NCBI GenBank assembly: GCA_020829485.1
Contig: JAIVFU010000050.1
Span: 1-50,055 of the forward strand
Direction: 5' to 3'
Source: Nostoc sp. CHAB 5834
Lineage (GTDB): Bacteria > Cyanobacteriota > Cyanobacteriia > Cyanobacteriales > Nostocaceae
Length of the DNA: 50,055 nucleotides
The notes beneath the pieces are model-generated. The model did no database searches and had not been told where the DNA came from. It saw only the letters and a program-made list of their open reading frames with translations. The translations under genes were made by a program, and so were the position numbers. Below, one piece after another: positions 1-10,178 of this stretch (the first letter of the stretch is position 1; each line of letters begins with the position of its first letter).

Positions 1-190
1 TTATTCGTTTGGCATCTGGGAAATGTCTTTGTGGGCGGTGGCTAGGTAACTTTACTATCACGGAGGAATGTCTGCTGGTAGGTGTTTTTCAGTTTACTTG
101 CAAACAACACCAATTAGATAGCTAGGGTGGCGGGATGCTTTTCCAGAATCAGGTGAAATTGTTAATCTCTATGGGCCGACAGAGACAACT
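1..190 (+). pseudogene. Decayed adenylation-domain sequence upstream of the NRPS fragment
   Basis: The frame that gives the A-domain core motif NLYGPTETT (about 164-190) is open only from 122, because a TAG stands at 119-121. A different frame at about 1-42 reads HLGNVFVGGG, resembling the conserved region that normally lies some 30 residues before NLYGPTE, and it ends in a TAG at 43-45. The region therefore looks like an adenylation domain broken by frameshifts or stops. The window begins here, so the rest of the synthetase cannot be seen. Confidence 0.55.
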
Positions 191-1921
191 TTGGCGAAGT
201 GTTATTACAAAATACCTGTGGAGTGTACACCAGGGGTACAGCCGGTAGGATTGCCGCTCCCTGAAACCCAAGCACTAGTTTTAACAGCAAATAACCAACT
301 GTGTGGCATTGGTGAACCAGGCGAGATCGTTATAAGAACGCCATTCCGTACTTTGGGTTATATAAATGCTCAAGAAGAAAACCGTTCTCGGTTTGTCAAA
401 AACCTCTATCGGAATGACGAACAAGATTGGCTTTATTATACAGGCGATCGCGGTTGCTATCGTCCAGATGGCTCTTTAGCAATTCTTGGTCGCCGAGATC
501 ATCAAGTTAAGATCCGTGGGATACGCATTGAGCTAGGGGAAATTGAGACGGTATTAGCCCAGCACCCAGATGTACTCCAAACCGTAGTAATTGCCCGTGA
601 AGATGTTCCTGGGGATCAACGTTTAGTAGCTTACATTATCCCGAATCAAGACTGGGCATCTACAATTAGTGACATACGGAGCTTTCTTTTGACAAAGCTC
701 CCACAGTACATGCTCCCTTCCGCTTTCGTCTTGCTGGACACCATGCCCTTAACCTCCAACGGCAAGGTAGACCGCCGCGCCTTACCAGCACCCGACTTAT
801 CAAGGCAAGAATTGGAAGCCACCTTTGTTGCTCCCCGCAATGAGGTGGAACGTCAGCTAACAGAGATTTGGGAACAAACTTTAGGTGTCCAGCCCATTGG
901 TGTCAAGGATAACTTCTTTGAGCTAGGAGGACACTCGATATTAGCAGTAAAACTGTTTTGGCAAATTGAGAAGACATTTCATAAAAATCTGCCTCTTGCC
1001 ATTCTCTTCCAGTCAGGAACTGTAGAGGCTTTAGCCGAAATAATCTGCCAAGATGATTTAACAGCAAACAAAAGTTTAGTAAATACCTTAGACAAATCAA
1101 GAACAACTTGGTCATCCCTGGTAGAAATTGAACCCAATGGTTCCAATCCACCTTTTTTCTGTATTCACGGACTGGGTGGAGAAGTCTTATGTTTCCGTGA
1201 ATTGGCACAGCATCTGGGGCCAGACCAACCATTCTACGGACTACAACCACAAGGGTTAGATGGAAAACATCCTTTCCATACACGGGTTGAAGACATGGCA
1301 ACTCATTACATTCAAGAAATTCAGACCCTTCAACCCAATGGCCCTTATTTTCTGGGAGGTTATTCTTTTGGAGGTGTAGTTGCTTTCGAGATGGCTCGGC
1401 AACTCCAAGAGCAAGGCGAACAAGTTGGTATTCTAGTTATGCTTGATAGTTGTCGTCCAGGTTATAGCTGGCGGGCCTCATTTCTCAAGCGAGTTTTCTT
1501 GCATTTAAATAATATTGTTCAACAAGGGCCAGCCTACCTTTGGCAAAGGGTTGTGAGATGGAGTTATTGGCGTAAGTCTCATCTCCAGAATACATACGAC
1601 CGTTACTTGGAAGTGGCACTAGATATACCTGTAAGTGACAAGCACTTAAAAATTATAGATGCTAACACTCAAGCCGTTAGGGAATATATTTTCCCAGTTT
1701 ACCCTGGTCGAGCTATCCTCTTGCGAACAGAGGATCAAAATCGGGACGAAGCTATAGGCACACAATACGATCCTCAATTCGGCTGGGGCGAAGTAGTTGC
1801 TGGAGGATTAGATATCCATTACGTTCCCGGCTCTCACCTTGGCCAACTTAATGAGCCGCATGTACAGGTGTTAGCCGAAACATTGAGAAATTGCTTAATC
1901 CAAGCGCTTAATATGCGATGA
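191..1921 (+). CDS. Nonribosomal peptide synthetase C-terminal part (A partial - T - TE)
   Basis: This is the end of an NRPS module that would activate an amino acid, carry it on a phosphopantetheine arm and release the peptide. The sequence shows adenylation-domain core motifs (YTGD near residue 83, the GRRDHQVKIRG region near 100-110, SNGKVDRRAL near 190-199). A carrier domain follows with the phosphopantetheine serine in FFELGGHS (about 241-248). A type I thioesterase comes next with GYSFGG (nucleophile serine near 393) and a catalytic histidine in GSHLG (near 549). The apparent start is a TTG, but the same frame is open back to 122 and reads NLYGPTETT, so this is not a natural start. The main A-domain body is missing or broken upstream. 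It is probably a non-functional remnant, or the end of a frameshifted synthetase. The product cannot be predicted. Confidence 0.85.
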   Translation: MAKCYYKIPVECTPGVQPVGLPLPETQALVLTANNQLCGIGEPGEIVIRTPFRTLGYINAQEENRSRFVKNLYRNDEQDWLYYTGDRGCYRPDGSLAILGRRDHQVKIRGIRIELGEIETVLAQHPDVLQTVVIAREDVPGDQRLVAYIIPNQDWASTISDIRSFLLTKLPQYMLPSAFVLLDTMPLTSNGKVDRRALPAPDLSRQELEATFVAPRNEVERQLTEIWEQTLGVQPIGVKDNFFELGGHSILAVKLFWQIEKTFHKNLPLAILFQSGTVEALAEIICQDDLTANKSLVNTLDKSRTTWSSLVEIEPNGSNPPFFCIHGLGGEVLCFRELAQHLGPDQPFYGLQPQGLDGKHPFHTRVEDMATHYIQEIQTLQPNGPYFLGGYSFGGVVAFEMARQLQEQGEQVGILVMLDSCRPGYSWRASFLKRVFLHLNNIVQQGPAYLWQRVVRWSYWRKSHLQNTYDRYLEVALDIPVSDKHLKIIDANTQAVREYIFPVYPGRAILLRTEDQNRDEAIGTQYDPQFGWGEVVAGGLDIHYVPGSHLGQLNEPHVQVLAETLRNCLIQALNMR

Positions 1922-2027
1922 ATCTTGCTAGTGTCATAGATTGAACAGAGGTTGTTATTCTAGCAATGTAGGCTTGAATGGCTGTTGTTTTTAGATTTTA
2001 AGTTGGTAAGCAATCCACAATCTACTG

Positions 2028-3209
2028 ATGCTATATAGACGATTTGGACGCACAGAATTACAGATGCCAGTGTTTTCCTGCGGTGGCATGAGATATCAGT
2101 TCAAATGGGAAGATGTTCCCAATAATGAAATTCCTGCTGATAACCAGGCGAATCTCGAAGCGACTATTAGAAGGGCAGTTGAGGTTGGGATTAATCATAT
2201 TGAAACTGCTCGTGGTTATGGGACTTCCGAAATGCAATTGGGGAGAATATTGCCCAAGTTTCCCCGCGAAAAGTTGATTGTTCAGACCAAAGTCAGCCCA
2301 AAGGCAGATGCGAAAGAATTCCGCGATACGTTTGAACAATCATTGCAAAATCTCCAGCTAGATTATGTTGACCTTTTAGGGTTGCATGGCATCAATCATG
2401 CTGAGTCGTTTGATGACAGCATCCGTTCCGGTGGCTGTTTGGAAGTAGCGCAGCAGTTACAAGCAGAGGGAAAAGTTAGATTTATTGGCTTTTCTACACA
2501 CGGAGCAACAGATATGATTGTGCAGACAATTAATACCAATCTATTTGATTACGTGAATCTGCACTGGTACTACATTAATCAATGGAATTGGGCAGCAATT
2601 GAAGCAGCTAAACGCCACGATATGGGGGTGTTTATTATTAGCCCATCTAATAAAGGAGGTTTGTTGTATGAACCTCCACAAAAATTAGTAAATCTTTGCG
2701 CCCCGTTGAGTCCAATGGTGTTTAATGATTTGTTTTGTTTGAGTCATCAAGAGGTACATACTTTGAGTTTGGGAGCAGCAAAACCAGAAGATTTTGATGA
2801 ACACCTGAAGACTTTAGAGTTAATAGATCGGGCATCAGAAATTTTGCCGCCTATTTTAGCAAGATTGGAAGAAGAAGCGATCGCTACTTTGGGAGAAGAT
2901 TGGGTAAAATCCTGGCAGACAAATCTACCAACCTTTGAGGAAACCCCTGGTGAGGTAAATATTCGGGTAATTTTGTGGCTGCGAAATTTAGCGATCGCCT
3001 ACGATCTGGTAGAGTATGCCAAAATGCGTTACAACCTGCTGGGTAATGCCAGCCATTGGTTTCCTGGCAACAAAGCTGATCGGCTAGACGAATTAGACTT
3101 GCGGCAATGTCTCGTCCGCAATCCCCACGCCGATAAAATCCCTCAAGTTTTGGAACAAACACATCAGATGTTGGCAGGTGAGGCCGTCCAACGTCTATCG
3201 AAGACTTGA
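2028..3209 (+). CDS. Aldo/keto reductase family protein
   Basis: A 393-residue protein of the aldo/keto reductase fold, which reduces carbonyls with NADPH in the cytosol; the substrate is unknown. The N-terminus (RRFGRTELQMPVFSCGGMR) is typical of the family. The tetrad positions can be placed: ETARGYG gives Glu59 where most members have Asp, and Tyr64; Lys88 lies in VQTKV and His120 in LLGLHG. The C-terminus contains the GNASHWFPGN stretch seen in the longer bacterial subfamily, but no cysteine cluster for an iron-sulfur site. It follows the NRPS fragment on the same strand after about 100 bases without an obvious operon link. The ATG has no strong ribosome-binding site. Family assignment is secure; the specific function is not. 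Confidence 0.88.
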   Translation: MLYRRFGRTELQMPVFSCGGMRYQFKWEDVPNNEIPADNQANLEATIRRAVEVGINHIETARGYGTSEMQLGRILPKFPREKLIVQTKVSPKADAKEFRDTFEQSLQNLQLDYVDLLGLHGINHAESFDDSIRSGGCLEVAQQLQAEGKVRFIGFSTHGATDMIVQTINTNLFDYVNLHWYYINQWNWAAIEAAKRHDMGVFIISPSNKGGLLYEPPQKLVNLCAPLSPMVFNDLFCLSHQEVHTLSLGAAKPEDFDEHLKTLELIDRASEILPPILARLEEEAIATLGEDWVKSWQTNLPTFEETPGEVNIRVILWLRNLAIAYDLVEYAKMRYNLLGNASHWFPGNKADRLDELDLRQCLVRNPHADKIPQVLEQTHQMLAGEAVQRLSKT

Positions 3210-3397
3210 CAAATTGTAGGAATGGGGCATGGGGAATCGTGTATGGGAAATAGTAAACGATATATTATCTATGCCCGATGCCCAATAAGCTTTTTGACTT
3301 TTGAGAGCCAGTTGCTAAAGAGCGGGAACGCGCTTGAGCGAACAAGTTGGCAGAGCCGCCCAACGCACTGGCTCCTTTTGACTTCCGCCATGCGTTA
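3210..3397. other. Convergent intergenic region with short repeats
   Basis: This sits between two convergent genes. It contains Nostoc-type intergenic sequence, including the words AAGCTTTTTGACTT and TTTTGACTTCCGCC, which recur near 13285-13310. No gene is visible. Confidence 0.4.
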
Positions 3398-4726
3398 CTA
3401 ATCAGATTTTTCCGTATCCGGTGATTTACTTCCCTTTGGTACGACTAGCACCTTATCAACGCGGTTCCCATCCATATCCATCACTTCAATTCGCATACTT
3501 TGCCATTCAAAATGATCTGCTGCGGCAGGAATACGACCTAAATGAGTAATCACAAAACCGCCTAAGGTTTGATAGCTACCGCGCTCCTCAGACTCCCACT
3601 CTTCCATACCGAAAAGTTCTAAAAACTCCTCTACAGGCAACATCCCATCTAAAAGCCAGGAACCATCCTCGCGTTGCACAGCTTGTGGATGATCCAGTCC
3701 ATCTGTTGAAGGGACATCACCCACAATTTCGCTCATGATGTCGTTGAGAGTCACTAATCCTTGAATCACGCCGTATTCATCCACTACCAGCGCCATGTGA
3801 GTAATGGTTTGTTTGAACAATTCCAAAACTTTCAAGCCACGGGTGCTTTCTGGAACAAATATCGGCTGTCGCAATCCCACCGTCAAGTCTAGCGGTTCTC
3901 CTCGGAAACTCCTAGCTAATAAGTCGGTGACAGGGATAACACCTAGCACATTGTCAAGTCCCCCCTGACAAACTGGATACCGAGAATAGGCACTATCAAC
4001 CATTTTGTGACGATTTTCTTCGGGAGAGTCGTCTAAGTCTAGCCAAACAATATCGGGACGGGGTGTCATTAAGTAGCTGACAGGGCGATCGCCTAAACGA
4101 AAAACTCGCTCCACCATATCCTGTTCGGCTTCCTCAAAGGTTCCCGCCTCAGTGCCTTGCTCAATTAAGATTTTTATTTCTTCTTCGGTGACTTGCGGTT
4201 CAGTAGAAGCTGTAATTCCCAGCACTCGTAAGATCAAATCTGTAGAAGCACTTAAGAGATATACCATTGGCGAAGCGATCGCTGATAAGGCACGCATTGG
4301 AATAGCTACAGTCGATGCAATTCTTTCTGGGTTGTTTAATGCCAGACGCTTTGGTACTAATTCGCCAACAATGAGTGACAAATAGGTAATGATCAAAACC
4401 ACTACTCCAAAAGATATCGGTTCACTATAAGGTGCTAAAAAGGGTACAAGTTTTACATAGACTGCCAGTCGGTTGGCAATTGTTGCTCCTCCAAAAGCAC
4501 CAGTTAGGATACCGATCAGGGAAATACCCACTTGAACAGTTGACAGGAAATGATTTGGAGACTCCGCTAATTTCAATGCTGCCATTGCCTTGGCATCTCC
4601 TTGATTGGCAAGCTGCTGTAGCCTGACTTTCCGGGCTGAGACAATTGCCATCTCAGACATAGAAAACACGCCGTTGGCAATAATTAGCACCAAAATGATT
4701 AAAATTTCAAAAGTGATGGAGGACAT
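3398..4726 (-). CDS. CorC/HlyC (CNNM-type) membrane protein with CBS pair
   Basis: A 442-residue membrane protein. The N-terminal part (about residues 1-165) has four hydrophobic segments and matches the DUF21/CNNM transmembrane domain. A CBS pair follows (about 215-335, including LMTPRPDIVWLD and VVDEYGVIQGLVTLNDI), then a CorC_HlyC-type C-terminal domain (about 355-430). Relatives are linked to magnesium and cobalt efflux, though many carry the old label hemolysin. The full domain order is present with no disruption. It is transcribed convergently with the aldo/keto reductase and divergently from mfd. The start is an ATG at 4726. Function as an ion transporter or regulator is inferred from the family. 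Confidence 0.9.
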   Translation of the reverse strand: MSSITFEILIILVLIIANGVFSMSEMAIVSARKVRLQQLANQGDAKAMAALKLAESPNHFLSTVQVGISLIGILTGAFGGATIANRLAVYVKLVPFLAPYSEPISFGVVVLIITYLSLIVGELVPKRLALNNPERIASTVAIPMRALSAIASPMVYLLSASTDLILRVLGITASTEPQVTEEEIKILIEQGTEAGTFEEAEQDMVERVFRLGDRPVSYLMTPRPDIVWLDLDDSPEENRHKMVDSAYSRYPVCQGGLDNVLGVIPVTDLLARSFRGEPLDLTVGLRQPIFVPESTRGLKVLELFKQTITHMALVVDEYGVIQGLVTLNDIMSEIVGDVPSTDGLDHPQAVQREDGSWLLDGMLPVEEFLELFGMEEWESEERGSYQTLGGFVITHLGRIPAAADHFEWQSMRIEVMDMDGNRVDKVLVVPKGSKSPDTEKSD

Positions 4727-4832
4727 GTTTAAAATTGCCGCTTATCAGAGCGAATGTAGCTCAATACCTAGTATCTAGTATTAAAGGTGCTTCTATAAAT
4801 GCTTTGACTGTACACAAAGTAATAGTTATTTT

Positions 4833-4879
4833 CACGTTGACTGTTGACTGTTGACTGTTAACCATCAACCATCAACCTT
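4833..4879. repeat. Heptanucleotide short tandem repeat (GTTGACT) with inverted half
   Basis: About three copies of a TTGACTG heptamer are followed by a CATCAAC-type inverted partner. This is the classic short tandemly repeated repetitive sequence of heterocystous cyanobacteria. It lies between the corC-like gene and mfd and could fold into a hairpin. Confidence 0.75.
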
Positions 4880-4948
4880 TTAAAATAGTTGACATAAACT
4901 CCCTCAAGATTTTCTGACTTACAAAGACTCCCACCGCTAGTAGTACTT

Positions 4949-7900
4949 ATGTCATTTTCTTCTATTGTGCGTGCCTTAGCGCGATCGCCGCTCACCACTG
5001 AATTTATTTCTAAGCTAAACCGACAACAAGAATTGCGGTTAAATGGCGTTCCTCGACTGCCCAAGGGTTTGGTGGCTTCGGCATTGGCACAGGCTCAGGG
5101 CAAGGATTTGTTCGTGGTTTGTGCCACTCTGGAAGAAGCTGGACGCGTTTATGCACAACTGGAGGCAATGGGATGGCAAACAGTACATTTTTACCCCACC
5201 TCCGAGGCTTCTCCCTACGAACCTTTTGACCCGGAAACTGAGATGAGTTGGGGGCAAATGCAGGTATTGGCAGATTTGCTCAAAAATCAAGAGTCATTAG
5301 TCATTAGTCAGTTGTCATTAGAAACAAACCAAGAACAAATGACAAAGGACATAGACGCTTCTGCGGCTTCCCGCAGGGTAGGACAAAGGACAAATTTAGC
5401 AATTGTGGCTACTCAAGGGGCGCTGCAACCCCACTTACCACCACCAGAAGCTTTTGGGCAATTCTGTCTTACCTTGAAGCGGGGGATGGAATTAGACTTG
5501 AATGCCTTCAGTGAGAAAATAACTATTTTAGGATACGAACGAGTACCTCTGGTGGAAACAGAAGGACAGTGGAGCCGCCGGGGCGATATTGTTGATGTGT
5601 ACCCAGTTTCATCTGAGTTTCCAGTCCGGCTGGAATGGTTTGGCGATGAAATCGAGCAAATGCGGGAATTTGACCCAGCAACCCAACGTTCCGCCCTCGA
5701 TAAAGTTGATCAGTTAATTCTTACCCCCACTAGTTTTGCTCCCATCGTCATGGCGGCACTGAAGAATAGTTATGAGTTAGGAGTTATGAGTTATGAGTTA
5801 AATTCTGACTCAGAACTTAGCACTGAGAACTCATCACTGGAGGGTAGTCGTCGCTTTTTGGGGTTGGCTTTCGAGCAACCAGCATCCCTGCTAAACTATT
5901 TATCAGAAGATACCCTGATTGCTATTGATGAGCCAGAACAGTGTCACGCTCATAGCGATCGCTGGGTAGAAAATGCCGAAGAACAATGGGGAATCGGGAA
6001 TCGGGAATCGGGAGTAGGGAATGAAGAATCTAGCCCCACTCCCCACTCCCTACTCCCCACTCCCCTAAGACTGCCGAAAATTCACCGTTCTTTTGATGAG
6101 TGTCTGGCTGACGTTGCCAAATTTAAAACATTATATTTATCGGAACTGTCAGAGGAAAATGATGGGATTAATCTTGCCAGCCGATCTGTTCCAGTCACGC
6201 CGCACCAGTTTGCTAAACTAGCTGAAACTATCCGCCAAGAACGCGATCGCAATTTCTCGATCTGGCTGCTTTCTGCTCAACCTTCCCGTTCCGTCTCTTT
6301 ATTGCAAGAACATGACTGTCCGGCTCAGTTTATCCCCAATCCCCGCGACTACCAAGCGATAGATAAGCTGCAAATCAACCATATTCCCATAGCCCTAAAA
6401 TATTCTGGTCTTGCGGAACTCGAAGGTTTTATTCTGCCTACGTACCGAATAGTAATCGTCACAGATCGGGAATTTTTTGGGCAGCATTCTTTGGCGACTC
6501 CCGGCTATATCCGCAAGCGTCATAAAGCTACTTCTAAACAAGTTGATCCCAATAAGCTGCGTCCAGGCGATTATGTGGTTCACAGAAATCATGGTGTTGG
6601 TAAATTTGTCAAGCTAGAAAGTTTGACGATTAATAATGAAACCCGTGATTATTTGGTGGTGCAGTATGCTGATGGGTTATTAAGAGTCGCAGCCGATCAA
6701 GTAGGTGCTTTATCCCGGTTCCGCGCCGCAGGTGATAAAGCACCAGAACTTAACAGGATGACCGGTAAAGCTTGGGAAAATACCAAGAATAAAGTCCGCA
6801 AAGCGATTAAAAAATTGGCGGTGGACTTGTTGAAACTGTATGCAGCGCGATCGCAACAACAAGGTTTTAGATTTCCAGGTGATATGCCTTGGCAAGAAGA
6901 ATTGGAAGACTCTTTCCCCTACCAACCCACAACGGATCAACTCAAAGCTGTACAAGATGTCAAACGCGATATGGAGAGCGATCGCCCAATGGATCGCTTA
7001 GTTTGTGGCGATGTCGGTTTCGGGAAGACGGAAGTGGCGATTCGTGCTGTTTTTAAAGCAGTCACCGCCGGGAAACAAGTGGCACTCCTTGCGCCAACCA
7101 CTATTTTAACACAGCAGCATTACCATACACTCAAAGAACGTTTTGCTCCCTACCCAGTAAATGTCGGTTTACTCAACCGTTTTCGTTCGGCTGAAGAACG
7201 CCGCGATATTCAAAAACGATTGGCAACGGGTGAATTAGATGTAGTAATTGGTACACACCAACTTTTAGGTAAAGGCGTGACATTCCGCGATTTAGGACTG
7301 TTGGTAGTGGATGAAGAACAGCGATTTGGGGTAAATCAGAAGGAGAAAATTAAAAGTTTGAAAACTCAAGTGGATGTGCTTACCCTCTCAGCCACTCCCA
7401 TTCCCCGAACTTTGTATATGTCCTTGTCGGGAATTCGGGAGATGAGTTTGATTACTACACCACCCCCAACCAGACGACCGATTAAAACCCATCTGTCACC
7501 AATAAATTCCGAAAGTATCCGCAGTGCAATTCGTCAAGAATTAGACAGAGGTGGACAAGTATTTTATGTAGTTCCACGAGTGGATGGAATTGAAGAGACA
7601 ACAGCCAATTTACGAGAAGTAATACCGGGAGCTAGGTTTGCGATCGCTCACGGTCAAATGGATGAAAGCGAGTTAGAATCAACCATGCTCACTTTCAGCA
7701 ATGGCGATGCAGATATCCTTGTTTGTACGACAATTATTGAATCTGGCTTAGATATTCCACGAGTCAACACCATTTTAATTGAAGATGCTCACCGCTTTGG
7801 ATTGGCTCAACTGTATCAATTACGTGGTCGTGTGGGGCGTGCAGGTATCCAAGCTCATGCTTGGTTATTTTATCCAAAGCAACGGCAATTATCTGATGCA

Positions 7901-8572
7901 GCACGGCAACGATTACGAGCAATTCAGGAATTTACTCAGCTAGGTTCTGGGTATCAGCTAGCGATGCGCGACATGGAAATCAGAGGCGTGGGTAATTTGT
8001 TAGGTGCAGAACAATCCGGTCAAATGGATGCCATCGGTTTTGATTTGTACATGGAAATGCTAGAAGAAGCAATTCGGGAAATCCGGGGACAAGAAATTCC
8101 GCAAGTGGAGGATACCCAGATTGACCTCAACCTGACGGCGTTTATCCCAGCAGATTATATTACCGATTTGGATCAAAAGATGAGTGCATACCGGGCGGTG
8201 GCCACAGCTAAATCTAAATCAGAATTAAAACAGATTGCAGCCGAGTGGAGCGATCGCTATGGTAGTTTACCTGTCCCTGCAAATCAACTTTTGCGAGTCA
8301 TGGAACTCAAACAGCTAGCGAAAAAACTCGGATTTAGCCGCATTAAACCAGAGCAAAAGCAGCACGTCGTTTTAGAAACACCAATGGAAGAACCCGCTTG
8401 GAATTTATTGGCGGCGAATTTACCAGAAAATCTCAAAACGCGCTTTGTGTATTCTCCTGGGAAAGTGACGGTACGCGGATTAGGAGTTTTTAAAGCAGAT
8501 CAACAGTTGCAGAATTTGATTGATGCTTTTGGGAGAATGCAAGGTGCGATTCCAGAGGCAGCTGTTGTTTAA
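4949..8572 (+). CDS. mfd: Transcription-repair coupling factor Mfd
   Basis: Mfd removes RNA polymerase stalled at DNA damage and recruits UvrABC. The protein has 1207 residues, longer than the usual 1150 or so. The N-terminal UvrB-like region is followed by the polymerase-interaction (CarD-like) domain ([14 protein letters not shown], near 533-546). The helicase core has Walker [10 protein letters not shown] near 687-695, DEEQ near 787, and SATPIP. The C-terminal TRCF domain is also present. Three low-complexity inserts in the N-terminal third (about residues 112-149, 271-300 and 344-373) are encoded by DNA that elsewhere is intergenic repeat, and all keep the frame. The helicase motifs are intact, so the gene is probably functional. 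A second copy of 8248-8380 lies at 12388-12520. Confidence 0.96.
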   Translation: MSFSSIVRALARSPLTTEFISKLNRQQELRLNGVPRLPKGLVASALAQAQGKDLFVVCATLEEAGRVYAQLEAMGWQTVHFYPTSEASPYEPFDPETEMSWGQMQVLADLLKNQESLVISQLSLETNQEQMTKDIDASAASRRVGQRTNLAIVATQGALQPHLPPPEAFGQFCLTLKRGMELDLNAFSEKITILGYERVPLVETEGQWSRRGDIVDVYPVSSEFPVRLEWFGDEIEQMREFDPATQRSALDKVDQLILTPTSFAPIVMAALKNSYELGVMSYELNSDSELSTENSSLEGSRRFLGLAFEQPASLLNYLSEDTLIAIDEPEQCHAHSDRWVENAEEQWGIGNRESGVGNEESSPTPHSLLPTPLRLPKIHRSFDECLADVAKFKTLYLSELSEENDGINLASRSVPVTPHQFAKLAETIRQERDRNFSIWLLSAQPSRSVSLLQEHDCPAQFIPNPRDYQAIDKLQINHIPIALKYSGLAELEGFILPTYRIVIVTDREFFGQHSLATPGYIRKRHKATSKQVDPNKLRPGDYVVHRNHGVGKFVKLESLTINNETRDYLVVQYADGLLRVAADQVGALSRFRAAGDKAPELNRMTGKAWENTKNKVRKAIKKLAVDLLKLYAARSQQQGFRFPGDMPWQEELEDSFPYQPTTDQLKAVQDVKRDMESDRPMDRLVCGDVGFGKTEVAIRAVFKAVTAGKQVALLAPTTILTQQHYHTLKERFAPYPVNVGLLNRFRSAEERRDIQKRLATGELDVVIGTHQLLGKGVTFRDLGLLVVDEEQRFGVNQKEKIKSLKTQVDVLTLSATPIPRTLYMSLSGIREMSLITTPPPTRRPIKTHLSPINSESIRSAIRQELDRGGQVFYVVPRVDGIEETTANLREVIPGARFAIAHGQMDESELESTMLTFSNGDADILVCTTIIESGLDIPRVNTILIEDAHRFGLAQLYQLRGRVGRAGIQAHAWLFYPKQRQLSDAARQRLRAIQEFTQLGSGYQLAMRDMEIRGVGNLLGAEQSGQMDAIGFDLYMEMLEEAIREIRGQEIPQVEDTQIDLNLTAFIPADYITDLDQKMSAYRAVATAKSKSELKQIAAEWSDRYGSLPVPANQLLRVMELKQLAKKLGFSRIKPEQKQHVVLETPMEEPAWNLLAANLPENLKTRFVYSPGKVTVRGLGVFKADQQLQNLIDAFGRMQGAIPEAAVV
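5284..5396 (+). repeat. Repeat-derived in-frame insert 1 in mfd
   Basis: DNA made of GTCATTAGTCATTAGTCA, AATGACAAAGGACA and a GCTTCTGCGGCTTCCCGC segment, all of which belong to intergenic repeat families. Similar CATTAGTCATTAGT and GACAAATGACAAATGAC words occur in gaps near 32040, 42240-42290 and 42930-42965. Here they encode about 38 residues without a stop. Confidence 0.75.
5761..5847 (+). repeat. Repeat-derived in-frame insert 2 in mfd
   Basis: Contains GTTATGAGTTAGGAGTTATG and related words, then CAGAACTTAGCACTGAGAAC. This type of short direct repeat is normally intergenic in Nostocales. It is translated as a polar stretch with [11 protein letters not shown]. Confidence 0.7.
5985..6066 (+). 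repeat. Repeat-derived in-frame insert 3 in mfd
   Basis: Contains GGGAATCGGGAATCGGGA followed by the complementary type CCCCACTCCCCACTCCCTAC, so it can form a hairpin. The same word family is found in gaps near 16085-16118, 16975 and 21580. The frame stays open. Confidence 0.75.
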
Positions 8573-8792
8573 TCAGTGTCTCGGTATGATAAACAGTTAG
8601 ACCTGTAAATCCCAGTGGGGATATGATTGAAAAGCTAATGCTAAGGTGTGAACGCTCAAGTAGCTGCCACTTATTGACTATTCTGTAGTTTGAAAAGTGT
8701 CTTATGAGTTGATTGCCTAAATCGCTGCGAGTTTTAGGCTTAAGCATCGTTAGAGAGTGATAGTAGGGAATGATCGCTGAAGGAATACGGCA

Positions 8793-10178
8793 ATGAAAAT
8801 TAAAGTCAAAAATCTTGGTGCTTTAAAGCAAGCCGAATTCACACTTGGCGACCTGACAATCATTTGTGGGTGCAATAATACGGGCAAGACTTACGCTACT
8901 TATGCGTTATTTGGCTTTTTGTCTACTTGGCGACGAATGTTTGCGATCCAAATCAACACCGATAAGATCAAGCAGCTGCTTGCGGACGGCGTAATTCGTC
9001 TTGATATACAAGAATATATTAAACAGTCCGAGCAGATTGTTGCTCAAGGTTGTCAGGCATATACCCAGCAATTACCGAAGATTTTTGCAGCACGGGCAGA
9101 ACGATTTAAAACAACAGACTTTCAGGTAAGTCTGGACATCCAAAATATTAGTTTAGCAAGTAGATTTAATCGGGAAATCGCCTCTGGCGAGGCATCACTT
9201 TTTTCTATTACCAAAAGTGAAGAAAGCACAGAATTAGTTGTAACTCTGCTTGTAGAGAAAGAAAAGGTAAAAATCCCCCCCGATATCCTTGAGCGTATCA
9301 TTGCTGACGCACTAAAGGATATCATTTTTGATCAGTTTCTTCCTAACCCTTTCATCGCTAGTGCAGAACGAACTGGTGCTGCCATTTTTCGCAAAGAGTT
9401 GAATTTCGCCCGCAATCGCTTGCTCGAAGAAATGGGTCAGACTGATAAAAACATCAATCCAAGAGAGCTTCTATTTAAGGTATACCAGGATTATGCGCTC
9501 CCAGTAGAAAAAAATGTGGATTTTACGCGGGAACTGGAGACAATTTTTCAAAAAAGCAGTTTCATTGCTGAGAACCATCCCGATGTGTTGGCTGATTTCG
9601 CCGACATTATTGGTGGTAAATACACAGTAACCCGTAATGATGAACTTTATTATGAGCCAAAGGGTAAACGGATCAAGCTTTCTATGGATGAAAGTTCTAG
9701 CGCCGTGCGTTCTCTACTAGATATCGGCTTTTATCTGAGACATGAAGCCCAGCTAGGTGATTTACTGATGGTGGATGAACCCGAACTGAACCTACACCCC
9801 GAAAACCAGCGCCGAGTAGCACGGCTATTTGCCCAACTTGTGAATCTGGGCATTAAAGTTTTCATCACCACCCACAGTGATTACATTATTAAAGAATTGA
9901 ATACACTGATCATGCTTAACCATGATAAACCGCATCTCAAGCGAATTGCTGAAGAAGAAGGTTATCGGACAGTAGAACTAATCTCTTCTGAAAACATCAA
10001 AGTCTACATAGCAGAAGAAGCACCGATAATACTAGAAGGCAAAAAAAGAAAAACTAAATGCCAGACTCTGACACCAGCCGACATAGATTCAGAGCTGGGT
10101 ATTGAAGCCCGCAGCTTTGATAAAACCATTGAAACGATGAACCGGATTCAGGAAGCGATTGTCTGGGGTGAGGAGTAA
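8793..10178 (+). CDS. AAA family ATPase (SMC/OLD-like), first gene of a two-gene unit
   Basis: A 461-residue ATPase of the AAA_15/AAA_21 kind. Walker A is GCNNTGKT (residues 26-33). An LSMDESSSAVRSL stretch sits at the ABC-signature position. Walker B is LLMVDEPELNLHP with Asp328/Glu329, and the H-switch is TTHSD with His361. The long middle (about 60-290) is helical and poorly conserved to the eye. No Toprim or HNH domain is fused to it, unlike GajA or PARIS partners. The stop overlaps the start of the next gene (TAATG), which implies translational coupling to the nuclease-like partner. The ATG is preceded by GAAGGA. Such ATPase plus small effector pairs are common in phage defence, and the neighbouring TA genes fit that setting. 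The defence role is inferred. Confidence 0.85.
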   Translation: MKIKVKNLGALKQAEFTLGDLTIICGCNNTGKTYATYALFGFLSTWRRMFAIQINTDKIKQLLADGVIRLDIQEYIKQSEQIVAQGCQAYTQQLPKIFAARAERFKTTDFQVSLDIQNISLASRFNREIASGEASLFSITKSEESTELVVTLLVEKEKVKIPPDILERIIADALKDIIFDQFLPNPFIASAERTGAAIFRKELNFARNRLLEEMGQTDKNINPRELLFKVYQDYALPVEKNVDFTRELETIFQKSSFIAENHPDVLADFADIIGGKYTVTRNDELYYEPKGKRIKLSMDESSSAVRSLLDIGFYLRHEAQLGDLLMVDEPELNLHPENQRRVARLFAQLVNLGIKVFITTHSDYIIKELNTLIMLNHDKPHLKRIAEEEGYRTVELISSENIKVYIAEEAPIILEGKKRKTKCQTLTPADIDSELGIEARSFDKTIETMNRIQEAIVWGEE

